Assembly: GCA_013867245.1 (NCBI GenBank)
Contig: JACENB010000155.1
Span: 1-17,974 of the forward strand
From: Nitrosopumilaceae archaeon
GTDB taxonomy: Archaea > Thermoproteota > Nitrososphaeria > Nitrososphaerales > Nitrosopumilaceae
Direction of reading: 5' to 3'
Length of the DNA stretch: 17,974 bases
This document shows positions 1 to 5,463 of the stretch, in pieces; the stretch's first letter is position 1; every line of letters begins with the position of its first letter. The notes below the pieces were generated by a model. It searched no databases. It saw nothing but the letters and a program-made list of their open reading frames with translations, and had not been told where the DNA came from. Both the position numbers and the translations under genes were made by a program.

Positions 1-2
1 GA

Positions 3-155
3 GCATTTACCAAGATGTTTAGTTTTGCAACAATTATTGGAATCACAAAACTAACAGGCTTTGAGGTAAGGAATTTGGCTGCAATTGCATATGCAGTAGA
101 GCAGAAAATCCCTACAGAGACAACAATGTCAAAATTGATTCTTGAAGAAGAATAG
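3..155 (+). CDS. atpC: A-type ATP synthase subunit C, C-terminal end (partial)
   Basis: Only the last 50 residues are present; the reading frame is open from the window edge to a TAG at 153-155. The tail carries FEVRNLAAIAYAVEQKIPTE, which matches the usual ending of the V/A-ATPase subunit C (subunit d/AC39) family: a late EVRNL motif, an 'IA.G.E.G.P.E' stretch and a short helix. That subunit is the funnel-shaped stalk piece linking the membrane rotor ring to the central shaft on the cytoplasmic side. The assignment rests on a short stretch and recall of the family, so another ATPase-operon protein cannot be fully excluded. The next gene starts 7 bases after the stop and is probably in the same transcript. 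Confidence 0.65.
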   Translation, partial: AFTKMFSFATIIGITKLTGFEVRNLAAIAYAVEQKIPTETTMSKLILEEE

Positions 156-162
156 AACTAAG

Positions 163-399
163 ATGATTAGATTCCCAAAGAAGAAAAACGAGATAACAAC
201 AGAGACAGTAATCAATACTATTTGGGTTAGTGCATTTATGGCCATGATTTTCTCATTGCCACCTTTAGCACTATTTTTGGGAATTTATTTTTGGGCAGGC
301 GAACTAGTCATAGGCGCAGTGGTTGGCTTTGGAGTACATTTTGTTACCCTAGCATTTGCAGGTAAAATCTCTAAATTTTTGACCAACATAATGAGTTAA
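163..399 (+). CDS. small two-helix membrane protein downstream of ATP synthase subunit
   Basis: This gene encodes 78 residues. A basic, polar N-terminus (about 1-12, RFPKKK) is followed by two hydrophobic segments, roughly residues 15-38 and 42-63, separated by a short WAGEL turn, and a short C-terminal tail. A hairpin membrane protein with a cytoplasmic basic N-terminus is the simplest reading. I chose ATG at 163 over an in-frame TTG at 142 because the TTG lies inside the upstream gene, whose stop is at 153-155, and adds only a lysine-rich extension. The 7-base gap to the probable ATP synthase subunit C gene suggests co-transcription. I do not recognise the family; a role in ATP synthase assembly, like that of bacterial AtpI, is only a guess from position. 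Confidence 0.7.
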   Translation: MIRFPKKKNEITTETVINTIWVSAFMAMIFSLPPLALFLGIYFWAGELVIGAVVGFGVHFVTLAFAGKISKFLTNIMS

Positions 400-400
400 C

Positions 401-408
401 CTATAAGG
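401..408 (+). promoter_or_regulatory. TATA-like box for the Cas4-like gene
   Basis: The sequence CTATAAGG lies 25-32 bases before the ATG at 433, the spacing expected if transcription starts at or next to the start codon (leaderless mRNA). It sits just after the stop of the preceding gene. Confidence 0.45.
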
Positions 409-432
409 ATCCAATTATCAAAGTGATATACC

Positions 433-1080
433 ATGATGGGAGATAGAGATTTTCGAACAACAATTCAAAACGCCATAAAATCAATTGGAAACGAATTAGA
501 AATCGACATAGATTCTAAGGACTTTTCAACCGTCCATCTTCAAGAAGTAGTTAGATGTATGAGACGTTCATACTATGACAGAGTAGAACCTTTAGAAATT
601 GAAAGAAGGGGATTCAATGAGCTTCTTTCAGGATTATTGAGAAAATTGGAGTATGGTAGCAATCCAAAGGATTTTGAAATCAACGAGATCAAACTTCGAG
701 GACAAGCAGATATGATTGTAGATGATGCAATTCTTCTATTCAGATCAGCTACTGAAGAATTGGAAAATCCTCATGCAAGCGATATCTTGTATCTTAATGC
801 ATGCATGTGGATATATGACAAAGAAGATGGAATGGTAGTCTACATCACAGGAGACAGAAAAGAATCAACATTTTCATTAACTCGTAACAAAAAGATGTTT
901 GAAGATACCATACGCAGAGTTAGAGTGTTAAACAATCTTCTCAAAGAAGGAAAAACACCAATCTTAGAGCCATCTGGAGAATGTACTGAATGTCAATATT
1001 ATGAGAGATGTTTTACAAAGAGAAAAAACACCAAACAGACATCTCTTGCTGAAATGCTCGGACTGAGCAAACAAGACTAG
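433..1080 (+). CDS. Cas4/RecB-like PD-(D/E)XK family protein with degenerate active site
   Basis: This gene encodes 215 residues. One cysteine near the N-terminus (C42 in EVVRCMRRSYYDR) and three near the C-terminus (C184, C187, C193 in GECTECQYYERCF) match the four-cysteine Fe-S arrangement of Cas4 and AddB-type nucleases. Between them, RGQADMIVDDAILLFRSA has the layout of the nuclease core: D93 fits the conserved Asp. The following ExK motif, usually like 'EIK' after the strand, reads F-R-S at 103-105, so the catalytic Glu and Lys appear to be missing. The Q/Y helix after it is also weak (YLNACMWIY). Cas4 family members cut single-stranded DNA ends; this copy may instead bind DNA or a partner. 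No CRISPR array or cas1/cas2 is in the window. The fold assignment is fairly safe; loss of activity is inferred by eye. Confidence 0.72.
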   Translation: MMGDRDFRTTIQNAIKSIGNELEIDIDSKDFSTVHLQEVVRCMRRSYYDRVEPLEIERRGFNELLSGLLRKLEYGSNPKDFEINEIKLRGQADMIVDDAILLFRSATEELENPHASDILYLNACMWIYDKEDGMVVYITGDRKESTFSLTRNKKMFEDTIRRVRVLNNLLKEGKTPILEPSGECTECQYYERCFTKRKNTKQTSLAEMLGLSKQD

Positions 1081-1102
1081 TTAGATAAATGAAAAATATT
1101 GT

Positions 1103-1122
1103 AAAGGAATAATTTCCTTTTT
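1103..1122. terminator. hairpin plus T-run between convergent genes
   Basis: AAAGGAA at 1103-1109 pairs with TTCCTTT at 1114-1120 around a 4-base loop, followed by T bases to 1122. It lies 22 bases after the Cas4-like gene stop and just before the stop of the minus-strand microprotein. Archaeal termination mostly needs only the T-run, so the hairpin may be incidental. Confidence 0.4.
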
Positions 1123-1124
1123 GT

Positions 1125-1235
1125 TTAATCTAGTGGTTCTGGGTGTCCTTTACCACGAAGAGCGAAACACACTACTGCTAGTGCAATTGCGACTCCTGCT
1201 GCTGCGCCATAAGCTGCCATACTTGCTTCTGCCAT
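1125..1235 (-). CDS. 36-residue single-helix membrane microprotein
   Basis: The ORF runs from ATG at 1235-1233 to TAA at 1127-1125. The protein begins MAEASMAAYG, has an alanine-rich hydrophobic stretch over about residues 7-26 containing one cysteine (C23), then a basic RGKG turn and a short acidic end (PEPLD). This pattern fits a single-pass membrane peptide. The evidence that it is real is a good TATA-like box at 1260-1267, 25-32 bases upstream of the ATG as for a leaderless gene, and a sensible membrane topology. A 71-residue ORF in another frame over the same bases has no such support. I do not recognise a family. It is too short for most gene callers. Confidence 0.6.
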   Translation of the reverse strand: MAEASMAAYGAAAGVAIALAVVCFALRGKGHPEPLD

Positions 1236-1259
1236 TTGATAAAATCCCAATGAAATTGC

Positions 1260-1267
1260 TTTTATAA
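1260..1267 (-). promoter_or_regulatory. TATA box for the 36-residue microprotein
   Basis: Read on the minus strand this is TTATAAAA, one of the best TATA matches in the window, 25-32 bases before the ATG at 1235. The spacing predicts a leaderless transcript. Confidence 0.55.
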
Positions 1268-1299
1268 CTTTGCCAATATTTTGTCTCTAAAAACAAATT

Positions 1300-1323
1300 A
1301 TCATAATTTTTTGATTTTATGAT
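1300..1323 (-). terminator. possible terminator after the LEA14-like gene
   Basis: An inverted repeat (ATCATAA at 1300-1306, TTATGAT at 1317-1323) lies 2 bases beyond the stop of the gene ending at 1325. On the minus strand it is followed by a T-rich tract. The 10-base loop and AT-only stem make it a modest candidate. Confidence 0.3.
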
Positions 1324-1324
1324 A

Positions 1325-1936
1325 CTATTGAGTAAATTCAAAGAATAATTCGTTTTCCTGACCACTAGTCATAGAACTCAAGTTGTAAAATACAACACCT
1401 GAAACTTTCCAAGTGTTTGTATTTGATTCAAAATTAGACCACAATTCAGGAGTGTTACCAGAATTTCTTAACACAATCTCATCTCGTAATATGATAGAGT
1501 TTCCACCAAGTAGAGTATAGTAGTTTGAACCAAATTCTACCATTCCTTCAGCTCTATGTCCAATTTGTCCTCCACCAAGTTGTTCAGATTGAGAATATCC
1601 TGTTTCATACAATTGGTAATCCATTGTTGTGACAATCATAGAACGTTCATTTGGATTTTTAATTTCAAATGCAACATCAATAGTTGCAGAACGTTCTGAA
1701 ATTTTTGAAACAACAACCTCTTCAAGTTCAATTTCAAGAGGCATCACTTGTGGAACATCTGAATTATCAGACATTTGTGGTGACTCTAAGTCAATTGAAG
1801 GTCCCATAAGCAAAATTCCACCTAATACTGCAGCAAGTGCAGCAATTGCAACTCCAACAAAGACTTTAGGATTCAATACTCTTGCAAACTCCTTTGATTT
1901 CTTAAATGTTGAGATAGTTATTATACCATTGGGCAT
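1325..1936 (-). CDS. membrane-anchored LEA14-like (LEA type 2) domain protein
   Basis: This gene encodes 203 residues. After a short basic N-terminus there is one membrane helix at about 25-44 (VFVGVAIAALAAVLGG). An acidic linker follows (50-70), then a beta-rich domain from about 70 to the end. The segment 72-135 (strand, then EIKNPNERSMIV, then MDYQLYETGY) has the 'NPN ... Y.ly..G' pattern of the LEA type 2/WHy (water stress and hypersensitive response) fold found in archaeal LEA14-like proteins. The topology suggests the domain faces outside the cell; its ligand is unknown. The ATG at 1936 starts only 11 bases from the divergent ATG at 1948, and I see no clear TATA box for it, so the start is less certain than the body. 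A TTG at 1873, just before the membrane helix, is an alternative. Confidence 0.7.
   Translation of the reverse strand: MPNGIITISTFKKSKEFARVLNPKVFVGVAIAALAAVLGGILLMGPSIDLESPQMSDNSDVPQVMPLEIELEEVVVSKISERSATIDVAFEIKNPNERSMIVTTMDYQLYETGYSQSEQLGGGQIGHRAEGMVEFGSNYYTLLGGNSIILRDEIVLRNSGNTPELWSNFESNTNTWKVSGVVFYNLSSMTSGQENELFFEFTQ
1918..1925 (+). promoter_or_regulatory. TATA-like box for the 116-residue gene, inside the LEA14-like CDS
   Basis: TTATTATA is 23-30 bases before the ATG at 1948, consistent with a leaderless start. It lies within the first codons of the divergent gene that starts at 1936. Confidence 0.4.
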
Positions 1937-1947
1937 GGAGAAAAATT

Positions 1948-2298
1948 ATGCAGTATTTCCAAGCAGTTCAACAAGGCAAACAAAGAGCAGGCAAGTCTCA
2001 AATGAAAATGTTTGAAGCAGCAGGATTTGGAATGTTAACACTGACGACAAAGAAAGTTGATGGAAAATTCCAACCAGTGGGAGAGGAAGATTTTACTGCA
2101 GTTGTTAATTCAGATGAAGGACATGTTGCAATAATAGTAGACAAGGATGGATATACCAAGGCTCAATCAAAGGCATTAGAAAAAGATGAGGCCTTGGCAA
2201 TATACAAAAAACTACGAGATTCAGGAATGGATGAATATCCTGGAAAAGAGATCCTGATATGGACTGAAACCAGACCTACAATTCAAAATGAATCTTAG
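1948..2298 (+). CDS. conserved-looking hypothetical protein, 116 residues
   Basis: I do not recognise this family. The protein is soluble, with no membrane segment or signal peptide. It has a basic, Gln-rich start (residues 1-20, MQYFQAVQQGKQRAGKSQMK), then a likely alpha/beta domain with strands around FGMLTLTTKKV and HVAIIVDKDG. Next come a helix rich in Lys/Glu/Ala (71-92) and a tail with PGKEILIWTE. The ATG at 1948 is favoured by the TATA-like box at 1918-1925; an internal ATG at 2002 has no such support. The codon use and amino-acid make-up look like the neighbours'. It ends 2 bases from the convergent UMP kinase gene. A small regulatory or binding role is possible but nothing shows it. 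Confidence 0.65.
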   Translation: MQYFQAVQQGKQRAGKSQMKMFEAAGFGMLTLTTKKVDGKFQPVGEEDFTAVVNSDEGHVAIIVDKDGYTKAQSKALEKDEALAIYKKLRDSGMDEYPGKEILIWTETRPTIQNES

Positions 2299-2300
2299 AA

Positions 2301-2984
2301 CTATTTTGTTGGTATAATTATCTCAGTTCCCAAATTGCCACCTTTGATGGCTTTTTCAATAATATTTGGACTTGCTTTGAGAATCCTTGTTTTGATTTTT
2401 GAGCGTTCAATAATTTTTAGTGCAACTATATCCATCAGGTCATATCCTCCTGCTACAGAGTCCTCATGAACTAACATATTTTTGAGATTTTTCAATTCAA
2501 TACGTTTGAACTTTTTTGCGTTTTTGAATTTGTTAGGATCCATATCATAGACTCCATCAACATCAGTTGCATTAAGAAACTGTTCAGCTTTTACTTTTTC
2601 TGCAATTAGTGCTGCAGTACCATTTGTGCTTTGACCAGGATGAAGACCTCCAGCAACTACAATTAGTCCATCATCTACTGCATGTCTAACTTCTTGTAAA
2701 GTAGTTGGCGGATGGGAATATGCTTTATTTTTTAGAGCATAAATCAGCAGTTTTGCATTTAATCTAGAAATCTCAATTCCCAATTCATCAAGGGTTGATT
2801 CGTCAGCTCCTGAAGATCTGGCATGATTAATGTAGTGTCTTGCAATATTTCCACCTCCAGCAATAATGATTGGTTGGCAGACCTTGCTGATTTTTACTAG
2901 AAATTCTGCCCAATCTTTGAGAAGTTTGACATTATCCATAGCAAAAACTCTACCAGATAGTTTGATCACAATTCTTTTTTTCAC
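2301..2984 (-). CDS. pyrH: UMP kinase, archaeal type
   Basis: This gene encodes 227 residues, close to the usual 225 for archaeal UMP kinases. It phosphorylates UMP to UDP using ATP in the cytoplasm, feeding UTP, CTP and dTTP synthesis. The amino-acid kinase fold is clear from KLSGRVF at 8-14 (phosphate loop), [10 protein letters not shown] at 42-51, [11 protein letters not shown] at 111-121 (UMP site) and [10 protein letters not shown] at 141-150 (nucleotide site). The start is GTG at 2984: its GTGA overlaps the TGA stop of the HD gene by 4 bases, so translation is probably coupled. It is the last gene of the three-gene tmk-HD-pyrH block and ends 2 bases from the convergent 1948-2298 gene. 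Confidence 0.95.
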   Translation of the reverse strand: MKKRIVIKLSGRVFAMDNVKLLKDWAEFLVKISKVCQPIIIAGGGNIARHYINHARSSGADESTLDELGIEISRLNAKLLIYALKNKAYSHPPTTLQEVRHAVDDGLIVVAGGLHPGQSTNGTAALIAEKVKAEQFLNATDVDGVYDMDPNKFKNAKKFKRIELKNLKNMLVHEDSVAGGYDLMDIVALKIIERSKIKTRILKASPNIIEKAIKGGNLGTEIIIPTK

Positions 2985-4216
2985 TCTAGTTCACCAATGA
3001 TGGATTTTGCGGCAATTTCAACTTTTTTTCTATTCTTTTGATGAGTATAGATTCTAAGAATATTCATGAAGCCTGAAATTGCCGAGACCACAGGAATTTC
3101 AGAAATAGGCATCTCTTTTGCAGAAGATTTGCCACCTTCATTTGTAATTAGAATTACTGATTTTGACTCATTTTTTGAGGGTGCTAGTGGAATGGAAGGA
3201 GTAACAGAACTATCAACAAAAATCTCACTTTCCTCAACTTTGGATTTTTTAGATATAGAAGATCTTAGTTCATTTGTTTTTATTTTCTTTAGGTTTTTTT
3301 GACTTGTCAAAATACTCTCAAATACGCATTTTAGCAATTTTCTGTTTTGATAATCTTGTGCAAACTTTCTTGCTCGTTTTAGTTTAGAAGTTTTTGATGA
3401 AATTAGACTGGAGAGAATGTATTCATCTGTTAATTGAACAAACTCATCTAGATTAAAAGTGGAGAATCCAAACTCATCATCTGAAGATCTTAGTGCTTCA
3501 AGTAGCATTACTTCTGCTGCTCTTACTGTCTTGTGGAAATAGACAGCTTTGAACATTTGATATCTAGAGTGCATCATTGATTCAAATGAATAGAGAGCTG
3601 ATCGTTCCAAGGCAAGTTTCTTTTGATGAACATCAAGTGATTGTGTAATTCTTTTATGATCAATTTTTGCATGTTCTGCTCCTGTAAAGTAACCATCTCG
3701 AAGCAGATAGTCCATCATATCTGCACTAAGGGCACCTGAAACAATCTCATTCATGTATTGAAATTTTGAATCACCAAACGCAACCTTTGTTATGAATTTT
3801 TTATCAAAACCGTTTTTTGTCAATATATCACCGATTTCAGATTTTAGAATAATCTCTTTGCCAAAGTCTTCATGAGAGATTTTCTTTTCTTGAATTATTT
3901 CTTCAAAGAGATGTGAAAATGGACCATGGCCAATATCATGTAGGAGGCCTGCTAATCGGAGAATCTCAATGTCATCAGATTTGAAAAATCCTTTCTCATT
4001 TAGTGCATCACCTGCCTGACTAGCAATATGCATGACTCCTAGAGAGTGCTCAAATCTAGTATGTTGGGCTGCAGGATATGTCAGATGTGCTCCAGATAAT
4101 TGTCTGATTCTTCTTAATCTTTGAAAAATGGGATTATCAATAATGGATAATTCATGGTCATAAACTCGAATAAAATCATGAATCGGATCTATAATGTCTA
4201 GATAATTTTTTTTCAT
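2981..4216 (-). CDS. HD superfamily phosphohydrolase, SAMHD1/dGTPase-like
   Basis: This gene encodes 411 residues. The metal-binding HD signature is intact: H57 in [13 protein letters not shown]93-D94 in [12 protein letters not shown], and a distal Asp in [19 protein letters not shown] (166-169). The RFEHSLG and HDxGHGPFSH strings match the family that includes SAMHD1 and bacterial dGTPases, which cut dNTPs to nucleoside plus triphosphate. Archaeal members are less well characterised, so the substrate is inferred. The C-terminal 110 residues, including a Lys/Ser-rich stretch around 300-350, are outside the core and probably partly disordered or regulatory. ATGA overlaps join it to tmk upstream, and a GTGA overlap joins it to pyrH downstream. 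Its place between two pyrimidine nucleotide kinases supports a nucleotide-pool role. Confidence 0.88.
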   Translation of the reverse strand: MKKNYLDIIDPIHDFIRVYDHELSIIDNPIFQRLRRIRQLSGAHLTYPAAQHTRFEHSLGVMHIASQAGDALNEKGFFKSDDIEILRLAGLLHDIGHGPFSHLFEEIIQEKKISHEDFGKEIILKSEIGDILTKNGFDKKFITKVAFGDSKFQYMNEIVSGALSADMMDYLLRDGYFTGAEHAKIDHKRITQSLDVHQKKLALERSALYSFESMMHSRYQMFKAVYFHKTVRAAEVMLLEALRSSDDEFGFSTFNLDEFVQLTDEYILSSLISSKTSKLKRARKFAQDYQNRKLLKCVFESILTSQKNLKKIKTNELRSSISKKSKVEESEIFVDSSVTPSIPLAPSKNESKSVILITNEGGKSSAKEMPISEIPVVSAISGFMNILRIYTHQKNRKKVEIAAKSIIGELE

Positions 4217-4794
4217 AGTCCTATTTTCTTTGAAAATGTTTTCATGATTTCTTCATGAACTTCTTGTTTAGATTTTGTGGCATCAATTATTTTCCAACGT
4301 TTTTTCTTTGCGACAGTTTTATAGATTTTAGAAATTTTTTTCAAAAATTCTTCATTTTTCTCAAATTTATCTCGGTTAGTTTTTTGTCTGTTAAAGGATT
4401 CTTTCTGAGTTACGTCAAGTAAAATTACAAGGTCTGCTTTTGGCAATCCTGCATCAAGATTATCAAGCCATTTTTCTTTCATTCCATTTGCAAGACCATA
4501 AACAAGGTTTGAATGATAATATCTATTCATTATGAGAACAGAGTTTTTTTCTTGGGCTTTTTTGATTTGCTCTAATTTTTCCCATCTATTTGCAGACAAT
4601 AAGCAATGAATTACTTGTGGTGGAAACTTTCTTTTTCCATCTAGGTATTTCCTAATCTCTTTACCAATAGGAGTTTTGTAATCTGGAAAATGAAACAGTT
4701 GAGTTTTGATTTTTCTTTTTTTGAGTGCTTTTTCTAGCATGGTTGACTGTGTAAGTTTTCCTGCTTGATCTCCACCTTCAATTACAATTATCAT
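4213..4794 (-). CDS. tmk: thymidylate kinase (dTMP kinase), eukaryote-like
   Basis: This gene encodes 193 residues and should convert dTMP to dTDP. The P-loop is EGGDQAGKLTQS (6-17); FPDY (36-39), LLSANRWE (65-72), NRYYHS (90-95) and DLVILLDV (121-128) are the other family landmarks. The SANRWE string and the overall order resemble eukaryotic thymidylate kinases more than the bacterial pattern, judged from memory. Two positions are unusual. The residue after the P-loop Lys is Leu (GKLT) rather than Ser or Thr, and the Asp of the common DRY motif is Asn. The ATG at 4794 is the natural start. It is the first gene of the operon; the next gene begins in a 4-base ATGA overlap. Confidence 0.9.
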   Translation of the reverse strand: MIIVIEGGDQAGKLTQSTMLEKALKKRKIKTQLFHFPDYKTPIGKEIRKYLDGKRKFPPQVIHCLLSANRWEKLEQIKKAQEKNSVLIMNRYYHSNLVYGLANGMKEKWLDNLDAGLPKADLVILLDVTQKESFNRQKTNRDKFEKNEEFLKKISKIYKTVAKKKRWKIIDATKSKQEVHEEIMKTFSKKIGL

Positions 4795-4864
4795 AAGTTA
4801 TCAAAACAGAGAAGTTAATTGATTAAAAATCTATCAAAACGGATTCTTTGGAATTTACGAATTG

Positions 4865-4872
4865 TTTAATAT
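4865..4872 (+). promoter_or_regulatory. TATA-like box for the zinc-finger gene
   Basis: TTTAATAT lies 22-29 bases before the ATG at 4894, at leaderless spacing. The 99-base gap between 4795 and 4893 is a divergent promoter region that should also drive tmk on the minus strand. Confidence 0.4.
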
Positions 4873-4893
4873 CTTCTTCAAATAATTGAAAAT

Positions 4894-5010
4894 ATGGCTG
4901 AAGAATACTCATGTCCTTATTGTGAATCAATTTTTGAGAGTAAAGATGATCTTTCAAAGCATATAGATAGAATTCACGGAGATTCTGGAGTTTTAGAAGG
5001 CTCAAGATAA
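4894..5010 (+). CDS. 38-residue single C2H2 zinc-finger protein
   Basis: The ORF runs from ATG at 4894 to TAA at 5008-5010. Residues 5-28 form a textbook classical zinc finger: C7-x2-C10-x12-H23-x4-H28, with an aromatic before the first Cys (Y5), F14 in the middle and L20 as the core leucine (YSCPYCESIF, DDLSKHIDRIH). The whole protein is little more than this one finger plus an eight- to ten-residue tail. Single fingers bind DNA weakly, so it may act as a dimer or as a protein-binding module. It has its own TATA-like box and is followed 70 bases later by hsp20. A longer minus-strand ORF across this stretch (4823-5077) has no recognisable content. The function is unknown. Confidence 0.82.
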   Translation: MAEEYSCPYCESIFESKDDLSKHIDRIHGDSGVLEGSR

Positions 5011-5047
5011 GCCCAAACTTTTTTGTTTCAACCACATTTCTCTCAAG

Positions 5048-5055
5048 GTTTATAA
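5048..5055 (+). promoter_or_regulatory. TATA box for hsp20
   Basis: GTTTATAA sits 26-33 bases before the ATG at 5081, a strong box at leaderless spacing, inside the 70-base gap after the zinc-finger gene. The purine-rich CAAGG just before it could be part of a BRE. Confidence 0.5.
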
Positions 5056-5080
5056 CCAAAAATTTGCCACATAACACGAA

Positions 5081-5461
5081 ATGGGATTAGTAAAAGAAAT
5101 GATGAAAGAAATTGGAAACAAATCACGAGAATTCTATGAATTTGTTTTACCACCAATGGACATGCATCTTAGTTCTGATAGTCTCAAAGTAATTATCGAC
5201 ATACCAGGATTCTCAAAAAAAGATATCAAACTCACATTATGTGGAGATATTTTATCAATTCAAGCATGTAAAAAAGTGGATGAAAAAGAACATGAATCAT
5301 TAGTTTGTAAACAAAGGCCAAACATGATTGATAAAAAAATTCGATTACCAATTGATATCAAACAAGGAGAAGAAAAAATAGATTCAGCAAAATATGAAGA
5401 CGGGGTTTTGACTCTGGTTATTCCAGTTACAAAAAAGGGTAAAGATATCTCAATAGAATAG
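5081..5461 (+). CDS. hsp20: Hsp20/alpha-crystallin family small heat-shock protein
   Basis: This gene encodes 126 residues. The alpha-crystallin domain runs from about residue 28 to 120: SLKVIIDIPGFSKKDIKLTL for the first strands, a middle loop, and the family hallmark YEDGVLTLVIPV near 109-120. The N-terminal arm is short (about 25 residues) and the C-terminal tail is brief, with an I-S-I end rather than the usual I-x-I/V placed further out. Small heat-shock proteins hold unfolding proteins in large cytoplasmic oligomers without ATP. Two cysteines in the domain core (around 54 and 63) are a minor oddity. Its stop is 2 bases from the convergent UbiB-like gene. Confidence 0.9.
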   Translation: MGLVKEMMKEIGNKSREFYEFVLPPMDMHLSSDSLKVIIDIPGFSKKDIKLTLCGDILSIQACKKVDEKEHESLVCKQRPNMIDKKIRLPIDIKQGEEKIDSAKYEDGVLTLVIPVTKKGKDISIE

Positions 5462-5463
5462 CA

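Noticed and set aside
142..162. TTG start at 142 for the first complete gene
   Set aside because: It lies inside the preceding gene, has no separate signal, and only adds a lysine-rich run; ATG at 163 sits 7 bases after that gene's stop.
433..1080. CRISPR-Cas system suggested by the Cas4-like gene
   Set aside because: No repeats, cas1, cas2 or effector genes anywhere in the window; the gene looks free-standing.
1150..1365. 71-residue minus-strand ORF
   Set aside because: It crosses the LEA14-like gene's end and the microprotein in another frame, with low-complexity Ser/Arg content. The 36-residue frame has the better promoter and topology.
4823..5077. 84-residue minus-strand ORF across the zinc-finger gene
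   Set aside because: No recognisable motif, and it covers a perfect C2H2 gene and the hsp20 promoter on the other strand.
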